Notes under the pieces: generated by a model
Seen by the model: the letters and a program-made list of their open reading frames with translations, nothing else
Told to the model about the DNA's origin: nothing
The model's database searches: none
Position numbers and translations under genes: made by a program
Source: Deltaproteobacteria bacterium
GTDB lineage: Bacteria; Desulfobacterota; Desulfuromonadia; Geobacterales; Pseudopelobacteraceae
Direction of reading: 5' to 3'
Length of the DNA: 9,148 bases
Assembly (NCBI GenBank): GCA_016219145.1
Contig: JACRCG010000273.1
Coordinates: forward strand, 1-9,148
Shown: positions 1 through 5,115 of the stretch, one piece after another
How the letters are laid out: each line of letters starts with the position of its first letter
Position numbering within the stretch: position 1 is the stretch's first letter

Positions 1-24
1 AGTCAGTAGCTGATCAAATTTCAT
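1..24 (-). CDS. 5' end of an unidentified gene (cut by window edge)
   Basis: An ATG on the minus strand at 24-22 opens a frame reading MKFDQLLT, which runs off the left edge. The sequence AAGAAGGAA lies just upstream (about 31-39), a strong ribosome binding site at a suitable distance, so this is probably a real start. Eight residues are too few to name a family. It is the next gene downstream of the RhuM and 110-residue ORF pair on the same strand, but a 123-bp gap with a 20-bp palindrome separates them, so it may have its own control region. Confidence 0.55.
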
Positions 25-71
25 ATTCGTTCCTTCTTAAATTATCGGACTGGAACTACGCCAAAACACCG

Positions 72-91
72 ATTTCCGAACGTTCGGAAAT
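72..91. promoter_or_regulatory. 20-bp perfect palindrome, possible operator
   Basis: ATTTCCGAACGTTCGGAAAT is a perfect, loop-free 20-bp palindrome. It lies between the end of the 110-residue ORF (148) and the start of the partial minus-strand gene (24). With no loop and no adjacent T-run it is not a typical intrinsic terminator. The symmetry fits a dimeric repressor site in the leader of the partial gene. A possible -10 box (GATAAT, minus strand) lies downstream of it, but no good -35 was found. Function is inferred. Confidence 0.45.
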
Positions 92-147
92 GACTTAACT
101 ATCAGTTCCAAATCGATCTTTACCAACTGATCGCGGATGATGTTCAA

Positions 148-480
148 TCATTCCGCGCTGTCACCATTTTTCATAACTGACGCATACCGCTCCGGCAGAT
201 CACTCCAGTTCTGTGCGACCTGCAGCTCGGAAGCGCCGGTCAGACGAAAACGGAATTTGCGGATGCCGCCAGCACTGAAGGCAGCGGGAAGAAGCCTTGA
301 TGACCCCAGTTTGATCAGCCAGTAATCATTCTGATTGTCCGGTGCGACACTGCCGGCCTGATCAGCTGTCCAAGTCGTTCCCCTTGAATTAAATATACTG
401 TCATCGGAACTCTCACCGATTGCAGGCTTCATCGGCGGATCATGCCTGTCCAATCCTGACTGAACCGTAGCAAAGTTCAT
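148..480 (-). CDS. 110-residue protein carrying repeat copy 1
   Basis: The start overlaps the stop of the RhuM gene as ATGA, so translation is probably coupled. I do not recognise the family. Residues 1-67 (MNFATVQSGLDRHDPP...) are unique in the window. Residues 68-100 (GGIRKFRFRLTGASELQVAQ, then NWSDLPERYAS) are the same peptide encoded by two other small ORFs at 1625-1717 and 3611-3769. Those copies continue FVEK, whereas here the tail is SVMKNGDSAE, so this C-terminus may have been altered by a rearrangement. No signal peptide, membrane segment or cysteine motif is visible, and the repeat part is basic and then amphipathic. It is either a complete member of the repeat family with a full N-terminus or a fusion of an unrelated N-terminus with the repeat. 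After the stop the same frame stays open for about 37 more codons without a clear start. Confidence 0.5.
   Translation of the reverse strand: MNFATVQSGLDRHDPPMKPAIGESSDDSIFNSRGTTWTADQAGSVAPDNQNDYWLIKLGSSRLLPAAFSAGGIRKFRFRLTGASELQVAQNWSDLPERYASVMKNGDSAE
179..277 (-). repeat. Dispersed repeat, copy 1 (99 bp)
   Basis: This stretch matches 3642-3740 with 3 differences in 99 bases, and its left 65 bases match 1644-1708 with 3 differences. All three copies lie in the same orientation and are read in the same frame. Most variable positions are synonymous third codon positions. The match to copy 3 ends on one side after GGIRK-encoding DNA and on the other before FVEK, which only copies 2 and 3 have. 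Confidence 0.95.
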
Positions 481-1526
481 TTTATTCCTTTCAACTCTTT
501 ACCATCATGCCTTATCGCCTTGATCACTTTATCGAAATCTGATTCCAACATTCTGTCCTGAGTCACGCGGAATTTCTCATATTCATCCTCGGCAAAGGAT
601 TTGGCTATTTCCGCGCTAACTTTACCGGCATTGGTCAGAACATCTTTTTCATTGAACTTTAAAAAGGCGTCCAGTTTGCCAACCCAATCCTGCATAGTCA
701 TCAGTTTCCGGTTATTGGCCTGCATTTCGGCGTAATCGAGATACATGGCGACAATGCGGTTAAGGCCGTCCAGTTCTTTTTCGTTCAGATAGTTTTTAGC
801 AATGCTCACATCTGTTTTACGAATTTGCCCGGCAGGGGCATTCTTCCATGTAGTCAGCCCCATGTTCAACTTATTGCTATCGGCGCGGGTTTGAATGATT
901 TCTGCGGCTGTCTGACGCGTAATCGCCCAGTGGAGCTTGTTTTGAACCGTGGCGAAAAAAAGTTTGGTAGTCTCGCTGTTCGCATCATAATCTGCGCTGC
1001 ACTGGGAATAAATATCTGTAATTTTTTGATAAAAACGCCGTTCGCTGGAACGGATATCGCGAATGCGGGCTAACTGCTCCTCAAAATAGTCCTTGCCAAA
1101 GATGGTGTTCGGGTTTTTCAGCCGTTCATCATCCATGGTAAAGCCCTTGATGATGTACTCCCGTAACCGCTCGGTTGCCCAGATGCGGAAATGGGTTGCC
1201 TGGGTGGAGTTAACGCGATAACCAACCGAGATAATGGCGTCAAGATTGTAGAATTTAGTCTTATAGTTTTTACCGTCTGCGGCAGTATGTTCCAAAATGG
1301 AACTAACTGAATATTCCGCTAACTCACCACTATCAAAGATGTTTTTCAGATGTCTGGTGATTGCCGGACGCTGCACGCCGAACAACGCGGCAATCTTTTC
1401 CTGGGAGAGCCAGATGTTCTCGTCATGCAGAAACACTTCTACCTTTATCTTGCCGTTAGAGGAGATATAGAGCAAAAAATCGGTGAAACTGTTATTGGGA
1501 ACCGGTACGTTTCTATTCCTGCGCAT
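477..1526 (-). CDS. rhuM: RhuM-family protein (virulence RhuM / DNA-binding-like)
   Basis: At 349 residues this is about full length for the RhuM family (Virulence_RhuM, named from Salmonella pathogenicity island 3). Family features visible are the N-terminal strand segment with HDENIWLSQEKIAALFGVQR (residues 34-53), a helix-turn-helix-like element; the block FYNLDAIISVGYRVNSTQAT (92-111) followed by FRIWATERLREYI; and a C-terminal helical part with DYAEMQANNRK and DWVGKLDAFL. The biochemical role of RhuM is not established. Homologues are common in defence islands and between type I restriction genes, which fits this setting. The ATG at 1526 has AGAGGG about 8 bases upstream. The stop overlaps the next ORF by ATGA. 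No frameshift or truncation is evident. It is preceded by the 30-residue repeat ORF with a 98-bp gap containing a weak TATACT box. Confidence 0.88.
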   Translation of the reverse strand: MRRNRNVPVPNNSFTDFLLYISSNGKIKVEVFLHDENIWLSQEKIAALFGVQRPAITRHLKNIFDSGELAEYSVSSILEHTAADGKNYKTKFYNLDAIISVGYRVNSTQATHFRIWATERLREYIIKGFTMDDERLKNPNTIFGKDYFEEQLARIRDIRSSERRFYQKITDIYSQCSADYDANSETTKLFFATVQNKLHWAITRQTAAEIIQTRADSNKLNMGLTTWKNAPAGQIRKTDVSIAKNYLNEKELDGLNRIVAMYLDYAEMQANNRKLMTMQDWVGKLDAFLKFNEKDVLTNAGKVSAEIAKSFAEDEYEKFRVTQDRMLESDFDKVIKAIRHDGKELKGIK

Positions 1527-1624
1527 ACGTCAACCCTCTTGTTGTAAAAGAGTATAAATTCTGTCTGTTTCGTCCTGTCCTTTACCAGCGGATCGGATTC
1601 TGTCTTACCTTATGGAATCTGGCG

Positions 1625-1717
1625 CTAAAGCTTCTCCACAAACGACGCATACCGTTCCGACAGATCACTCCAGTTCTGTGCGACCTGTAGCTCGGAAGCG
1701 CCGGTCAGGTAATTCAT
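1625..1717 (-). CDS. 30-residue ORF made of repeat copy 2
   Basis: This tiny ORF reads MNYLTGASELQVAQNWSDLS, then ERYASFVEKL and a TAG stop. Its ATG shares one base with the TAA stop of the AlbA_2 gene (TAATG), a classical termination-reinitiation arrangement. Nearly the whole ORF is the dispersed repeat, so it is the shortest carrier of that peptide. It could be a genuine micro-protein or the 3' remnant of a longer gene whose beginning was replaced when the AlbA_2 gene arrived. Two of its three differences from copy 1 are silent (CTA for CTG, GAA for GAG) and one changes Pro to Ser, which argues weakly that the peptide has been under selection. Confidence 0.4.
   Translation of the reverse strand: MNYLTGASELQVAQNWSDLSERYASFVEKL
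1644..1708 (-). repeat. Dispersed repeat, copy 2 (65 bp)
   Basis: It has 62 of 65 bases in common with copy 1 (179-243) and 61 of 65 with copy 3. It also shares with copy 3 the flanking CTTCTCCACAAA on the plus strand, which encodes FVEK. On the other side the match stops abruptly at the AlbA_2 stop codon, so the GIRKFRFR-encoding part present in copies 1 and 3 is missing here. Confidence 0.93.
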
Positions 1718-3306
1718 TACTGCTCTGCTGAAGTCATGCGGTATTTTTGCAGACGGCTGTTCGGTTTGTCCGGGATGGTGTATTCCACCAACCCCACTGA
1801 CATCAGATCAGCGAGTGCCTGCCGGAGAGATCCTGTAATGGATTTGTGCCCCAAGAACTCTGCCAGTTCAGAACGACTCCGTGGTGTGCTGCAAATGACT
1901 GCCATAATGCGGTAACAAACAGACTCTGTCCCCCACTCTGGCCTCCACTCTGGCCTGAGCCGCCAGGAATTCTCCGACTCTGACCTCGACTCTGACCTCG
2001 ACTCTGACCCTGACTCCTCAAGGATGGTCGATGTTGCCACTTCCAGTGCCGCAGGATGCACCGGCAGGCGCACCATGAAATAACTGTGATCCTCGTCAAA
2101 TTCAAATTCAGCGGGTGGCGAACCGTTTTTCTCCATCGCTTCCATTATCTTGGGAATGCCAGTGGAACGCCCTTCAGTAAATTCCAGCTCTTTCAGAAAC
2201 TCGCCGATGCGACGATTACGGTAACGGCGGGGCATAGCCTTGCCGATACGAAGCTGTTCCAGACGGACTGAGCGGTCGGGGCCTGGATAGCTGAGTACCA
2301 CCAACTCGTCATGCATGATACGGATTTCAACCGGTTCGCGGGTATCATAGCCGCGATGGTAAACCGCATTGACGACAGCCTCTTCAATAGCCCTGTAGGG
2401 AATGTTTTGCACACGGGTGGACTCTGCCCGATCCCAGTGCTTGGAGACCGTTTCACTGATAAAGTTTCGCTTGATGTAGTCCAGTGCGTCACGGGTCATT
2501 CGTGGCAGCGGCCCTTTGAAAATCTTCTCGGAAAATTTGTCGCCACCCGGACCTTCCTTTGGAAACCAGACAACATCAATCTGCATGACCGGAAAGAACC
2601 GCCATGGTTCCGGATTGAACATCATCAGGCCTATATTCAGCGGAAACGGCGCTTCATCAGGTCCGCCGATAACACCCATCTGACGCCCAAGTTCTTCCAG
2701 CGTGAGTTCGGCTGCCTGTTTGACGAGATCACTGCCGACCTGGGTCAGGTATTCCTGCATTAATTCACGGGAGAGGTCGTCAACTTTGGCTTGCTGATTG
2801 AAACGGTCATCGAAGGGAACATTAGCAGCCAACGTTATGAGTTCGGTTTCGTCTGCGCCTTTTGCTCTGACCGTGCTGGAGCCTTTACGGATAAAGTAAC
2901 CGTACTCTTTGCACTCCTTGCCCAGGCTGAGTTTAGCCTTGTAGGGACGGGTTTGCCCCCCCAGAACCCAGAGAACGAGGATATGCCGCCCATCGATTTC
3001 GACAGGGACGACTATTGGATGGTAATAGGGCTGGATTGAGTTGAAGCCGAGGTTGAGGATTTCTTTCTGGATGGCGTCAAACAGGTTAGGATCTATGCCG
3101 ACAGGCGGCAATACAGGGCGACCGTTTTGTTCTTTGATTCCGATAAATATGTAACCACCTCCCAGGTTGTGGAAGTCGTTGGCAAAAGCGCATACAGTAT
3201 GGAGAGTATCAAGGGGATTCCACCCCTCCTTGAACTCAAGGCGTTCCCATTCAACCGGTTTCCCTTTTAGCAGATCCTTTATGTTTATGGGCAGTGCGTT
3301 ATGCAT
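1717..3306 (-). CDS. AlbA_2/Schlafen-type putative transcriptional regulator with ATPase-like domain
   Basis: This is a 529-residue protein. Residues about 17-160 form an AlbA_2 (Schlafen-like) domain: ERLEFKEGWNP, FANDFHNLGGGYIFIGI (41-57), and YFIRKGSSTVRA near its end. Residues about 300-415 resemble the HATPase_c_4 domain of RecG-like putative regulators: EEAVVNAVYHRGY (308-320), YPGPDRSV, and GRSTGIPKIMEAM (379-391). A polar linker with four-residue repeats follows (SESR, RPEW; 433-461), then a C-terminal winged helix (about 462-525) with ELAEFLGHKS and EYTIPDKPNSRLQKYRMT. Such proteins are usually annotated as ATP-binding or RecG-related transcriptional regulators; the ligand is unknown and many sit in defence islands. 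I chose the ATG at 3306 because AAGGA lies 9 bases upstream. An in-frame ATG at 3339 lies inside a hairpin and has no good ribosome site. The stop overlaps the 30-residue ORF. Confidence 0.85.
   Translation of the reverse strand: MHNALPINIKDLLKGKPVEWERLEFKEGWNPLDTLHTVCAFANDFHNLGGGYIFIGIKEQNGRPVLPPVGIDPNLFDAIQKEILNLGFNSIQPYYHPIVVPVEIDGRHILVLWVLGGQTRPYKAKLSLGKECKEYGYFIRKGSSTVRAKGADETELITLAANVPFDDRFNQQAKVDDLSRELMQEYLTQVGSDLVKQAAELTLEELGRQMGVIGGPDEAPFPLNIGLMMFNPEPWRFFPVMQIDVVWFPKEGPGGDKFSEKIFKGPLPRMTRDALDYIKRNFISETVSKHWDRAESTRVQNIPYRAIEEAVVNAVYHRGYDTREPVEIRIMHDELVVLSYPGPDRSVRLEQLRIGKAMPRRYRNRRIGEFLKELEFTEGRSTGIPKIMEAMEKNGSPPAEFEFDEDHSYFMVRLPVHPAALEVATSTILEESGSESRSESRSESENSWRLRPEWRPEWGTESVCYRIMAVICSTPRSRSELAEFLGHKSITGSLRQALADLMSVGLVEYTIPDKPNSRLQKYRMTSAEQ
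1933..1956. repeat. 12-bp tandem repeat x2 encoding RPEW
   Basis: CCACTCTGGCCT occurs twice head to tail and encodes the duplicated RPEW in the linker of the AlbA_2 protein. It is close in sequence and phase to the 12-bp repeat at 1976-2011, so both probably come from the same slippage-prone ancestral unit (xPEx or SESR-like). Confidence 0.85.
1976..2019. repeat. 12-bp tandem repeat encoding SESR
   Basis: GACTCTGACCTC is repeated from 1976: two exact units, one with the last two bases changed (2000-2011), then a partial fourth. On the coding strand it gives SESRSESRSESE in the linker between the ATPase-like domain and the C-terminal winged helix. The unit is a multiple of three, so gain or loss of units would keep the frame and only change linker length. 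Confidence 0.9.
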
Positions 3307-3331
3307 AATCTTGATCCTTATTAGTAAGTTA

Positions 3332-3368
3332 GAAGTCATTTTCTGTTTTTTAGGCAGAAAATGACTTC
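3332..3368 (-). promoter_or_regulatory. 14-bp-stem hairpin in the AlbA_2 gene leader
   Basis: GAAGTCATTTTCTG and its exact reverse complement CAGAAAATGACTTC are separated by 9 bases. In the minus-strand transcript the hairpin ends about 43 bases before the adopted ATG at 3306 and encloses the alternative ATG at 3339 in its 3' arm. No T-run follows on either strand, so it is not a normal intrinsic terminator. It may be an mRNA structure controlling translation, an operator, or the ends of a small degraded element. The function is inferred from position only. Confidence 0.5.
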
Positions 3369-3496
3369 GTTAACGCACTTATCCAGTTTATCTGGGCTAG
3401 GTTCAGCCTTGGGGGATGGGATGATGCGACACTTTATTTTTGTATTTGCACAGTCTGTCCTGTATTTTTTCCCGTCAGATGCTTCGAGTTTCAGTC

Positions 3497-3513
3497 CGTG
3501 ACAATTTGTCACG
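3497..3513. promoter_or_regulatory. 17-bp dyad, possible operator
   Basis: CGTGACAATTTGTCACG has perfect 8-bp arms around one central base. It lies in the gene-poor region upstream of the AlbA_2 gene. A related half-site, TTTGTCGTGAT, occurs at about 3563-3573 in the same orientation. The spacing and symmetry fit binding by a dimeric regulator, possibly the AlbA_2 product or a lost antirepressor, but no protein partner can be shown from sequence. Confidence 0.4.
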
Positions 3514-3529
3514 ACCTCACTTCCTTCCG

Positions 3530-3577
3530 GATACGGATAAATTTACTTTAAAAAACTACCAGTTTGTCGTGATCCAT
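3530..3577 (-). pseudogene. Possible 5' remnant of a BRO-N/antirepressor-like gene
   Basis: From an ATG at 3577, with AGGA about 10 bases upstream, the minus strand reads MDHDKLVVF, then TAA, then SKFIRI in the same frame. Many prophage-type BRO-N/antirepressor proteins begin with a short LVVF-x-x-K-x-IRR segment, so this looks like the start of such a gene with a stop inside it and the remainder gone. The match covers only about 15 residues and rests on my memory of the family, so it may be chance. Confidence 0.25.
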
Positions 3578-3610
3578 GGATTAATTCCTATCTTTGTGGG
3601 TTCATTTTGC

Positions 3611-3769
3611 TCATATCGCCGCAACACTCTTCTCCACAAAAGACGCATACCGCTCCGGAAGATCACTCCAGTTCTGTGCGACCTGCAGCTCGGAAGCGCC
3701 GGTCAGACGAAAACGGAATTTGCGGATGCCACCATCACTGTCTGCCACGAGCCAAACTGATAAAATCAT
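3611..3769 (-). CDS. 52-residue ORF carrying repeat copy 3
   Basis: The frame opens at ATG 3769, inside the end of the EcoRII-like gene (35-base overlap in a different frame), and reads MILSVWLVADSDGGIRKFRF, then the repeat core and FVEKSVAAI. A GTG at the VADS position is a possible alternative start. Most of it (about residues 11-42) is the dispersed repeat. The family is unknown. Its TGA overlaps the ATG of an eight-codon ORF. It may be a real small protein translated by coupling to the nuclease gene, or a gene fragment left behind downstream of it. The shared GGIRKFRFRL with the 110-residue ORF suggests both descend from the same longer protein. Confidence 0.4.
   Translation of the reverse strand: MILSVWLVADSDGGIRKFRFRLTGASELQVAQNWSDLPERYASFVEKSVAAI
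3642..3740 (-). repeat. Dispersed repeat, copy 3 (99 bp)
   Basis: It matches copy 1 at 96 of 99 bases. Its upstream end in the coding sense coincides with the stop codon of the EcoRII-like gene (TGA at 3737-3735). It continues past copy 1 at the other end, through the FVEK codons it shares with copy 2. Copies 1 and 3 are therefore offset samples of one longer ancestral sequence. Confidence 0.95.
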
Positions 3770-4163
3770 TTAATTCCATCAGCCCGGCTTTCTGTCCGGG
3801 TTTATAGCTGTCATGCAGGCTTTTGGGCAGAACAAGAGTCAGCTTGTTTTCAGCCATTTCAGCCGTCTGGTTCTCGCTGATTCCCGGTTCAAGCGTGAAC
3901 AGATGTTTGTTATCAACCCGCCGGGCCTCTGATAAAACCTGACGCCAGCGATCCTTGCAGGTGGATTTTACGCCCAGCATGGAGAGGCGGACTGCCGGAA
4001 AACCTGGGTCGTGGTAATGGATTATTCCCGGAAAAATAAAGTCCGGTTTCGCCCGGTTCTCTGTCATTTTGCCACGAGAGTTTGTAATGGCGTGTTCCCT
4101 GAAAACCTGCTCAAGGTGGTTTTCCAGTGCATGACCAACAAGGGATTTGCGCAGTTTCAGCAT
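3735..4163 (-). CDS. EcoRII-type restriction endonuclease, catalytic domain only (probably truncated)
   Basis: This 142-residue product matches the C-terminal catalytic domain of EcoRII (PD-(D/E)XK fold, cuts around CCWGG in the family). Visible features are ALENHLEQVF (12-21), KPDFIFPG (39-46), MLGVKSTCKDRWRQVLSEA (62-80), KHLFTLEPGISENQ and LVLPKSLH. The residues corresponding to EcoRII's proposed catalytic set appear to be present: E14, D41, K66 and K70, with the same 25-residue D-to-K spacing I recall for EcoRII. EcoRII is about 400 residues, with an N-terminal effector DNA-binding domain. Here that domain and roughly the first 70 residues of the catalytic domain are missing, so activity is doubtful. 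It starts 5 bases after the HNH stop without a close ribosome site, so coupling is likely. No cognate Dcm-like methyltransferase is in the window. Confidence 0.8.
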   Translation of the reverse strand: MLKLRKSLVGHALENHLEQVFREHAITNSRGKMTENRAKPDFIFPGIIHYHDPGFPAVRLSMLGVKSTCKDRWRQVLSEARRVDNKHLFTLEPGISENQTAEMAENKLTLVLPKSLHDSYKPGQKAGLMELNDFISLARGRQ

Positions 4164-4168
4164 AACCG

Positions 4169-4918
4169 TCAGCGCAAAAACCTCACTTGGCTATGCCACT
4201 CCAAAAATTCTTTTGAAGGATGAAATTTCTCCGGGAGCCTGATCAATTTACCGTGACAAGAAACCAAAGCATCTTGAATGAATTTATCATTGGTCAACCT
4301 TCTGATTTCTGGAGATACCGCAATACTATAGTCCGGAAATACAGTGATCAAGCCTGTGTCAAATGCTTTATCGTGGAGCGATGAAAGGCAGAGGCCGTTT
4401 TTGGGATTCAGTCTATTATCAGCATCGTTCTTCCATGGGACAATGTGGCTTGCAACAAGTAGGCGGGGCTCTGATAGGCCGCTCATACAGCAAACTCCGG
4501 AGTAACTGCTCAATATCATGCGTCTGAAAATGTACTGTTTTTTTCTCACCTCGACTTCAGCTCTTCGACTTGTATCAATAGACAATGGCAGAATTTCTTC
4601 CGAAGCATCCGGCGTTACCTCAGGCACTATGCCGAGATTATCCGCCGCAACTAAAATTTCAGCGTCCCAATTTTTTTGAAATTTATCCCAAACCTTCCTG
4701 TCCATTGCCGACGCATTGCCAAGCCCAGCTCTGCCGGAGTTCACAATCTCCGGGTCAAGGCTGGCAAAATTAACTAACTTCATAGCGACTGCCGAAGGAG
4801 TGCGGCCAATCCTCTCGGCTAATCGGATAATATCTTGATTTCGAGAGTGCATCTTACCAAATGGGAGCTGGCAATAGAGTGCAAGAGCTAATTTCAATTG
4901 GTCTTCAGTCCAGTTCAT
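4169..4918 (-). CDS. HNH endonuclease (HNH_2 family, restriction-type)
   Basis: This is a 249-residue protein with two parts. Residues about 1-60 (WTEDQLKLALALYCQLPFGK, then RNQDIIRLAERIGRTPSAVA and KLVNFASLDP) form the helical N-terminal domain often found ahead of HNH_2 nucleases and probably bind DNA. Residues about 128-190 carry the nuclease core: YSGVCCMSG, VASHIVPWK, NPKNGLCLSSLHDKAFD, with H158, N174 and H182 as the HNH triad candidates. It ends EFLEWHSQVRFLR, like complete homologues, so it appears intact. AGGGG lies 4 bases before the ATG and the start overlaps the stop of the 66-residue gene (ATGA). Such proteins are annotated as putative restriction endonucleases or nicking nucleases, and the target is unknown. 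It pairs with the EcoRII-like fragment immediately downstream. Confidence 0.87.
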   Translation of the reverse strand: MNWTEDQLKLALALYCQLPFGKMHSRNQDIIRLAERIGRTPSAVAMKLVNFASLDPEIVNSGRAGLGNASAMDRKVWDKFQKNWDAEILVAADNLGIVPEVTPDASEEILPLSIDTSRRAEVEVRKKQYIFRRMILSSYSGVCCMSGLSEPRLLVASHIVPWKNDADNRLNPKNGLCLSSLHDKAFDTGLITVFPDYSIAVSPEIRRLTNDKFIQDALVSCHGKLIRLPEKFHPSKEFLEWHSQVRFLR

Positions 4919-5115
4919 TTTCCCCTCGCTCGTTTATAATCAGCAAGTACTTTGTCAATTTCGTTCATACACTCCGGGCAGTAGACATTCCAGTCTGAAT
5001 CTTCGTCAATCCTGAATCCACAGCATGATTCATCCATGGAACCTCGTGAAATTCCATAGGCTAAATCCTTGTTTTTCATTTCTATACCACAAAATGTGCA
5101 AACAGTTTCATCCAT
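4915..5115 (-). CDS. 66-residue cysteine-pair protein (zinc-ribbon-like)
   Basis: The product has three cysteine pairs: CTFC (C6, C9), CC (C31, C32) and CPEC (C46, C49). The CxxC pairs near each end suggest one zinc ribbon, with the middle CC as an extra site. Between them lies an acidic stretch (IDEDSDWN), and the C-terminus is basic and helical (DKVLADYKRARGK). I do not recognise a named family. The ATG at 5115 is chosen because GGAGG lies 6 bases upstream; an ATG eight codons earlier lacks such a site. It overlaps the preceding gene by 8 bases and the HNH gene by 4, so it is probably made together with the nuclease and may be a partner, regulator or DNA-binding adaptor for it. That role is inference from context. 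Confidence 0.72.
   Translation of the reverse strand: MDETVCTFCGIEMKNKDLAYGISRGSMDESCCGFRIDEDSDWNVYCPECMNEIDKVLADYKRARGK

Larger units (their letters stand above)
3307..3610. other. 304-bp gene-poor stretch between the repeat ORF and the AlbA_2 gene
   Basis: No ORF of convincing length is present. In minus-strand order it holds an eight-codon ORF (MSKMNPQR) whose ATG overlaps the stop of the 52-residue ORF, a possible antirepressor gene remnant (3530-3577), a 17-bp dyad (3497-3513), a small hairpin CCAG-ATAAA-CTGG (3381-3393), a 14-bp-stem hairpin (3332-3368) and the AlbA_2 ribosome site. No confident sigma70 promoter could be picked, though the promoter of the AlbA_2 gene should lie here if it is not read from upstream. 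The succession of aborted starts suggests a gene was deleted from this spot. Confidence 0.6.

Noticed and set aside
2311..2763. 150-codon plus-strand ORF inside the AlbA_2 gene
   Set aside because: Antisense shadow; no domain and no ribosome site, while the minus-strand protein is conserved.
3332..3368. Intrinsic transcription terminator
   Set aside because: No T-run follows the stem on either strand; the run of six T lies in the loop.
179..3740. The repeats as integron attC sites behind gene cassettes
   Set aside because: Position after stop codons and a weak internal dyad (GACCGGCGCT...GAGCGG...GTC) are suggestive, but the terminal RYYYAAC and GTTRRRY boxes are missing, no integrase is seen, and the copies keep a common reading frame with mostly silent changes.
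179..3740. CRISPR array
   Set aside because: Only three copies, about 1.4-2 kb apart, with whole genes between them; no short regular spacers.
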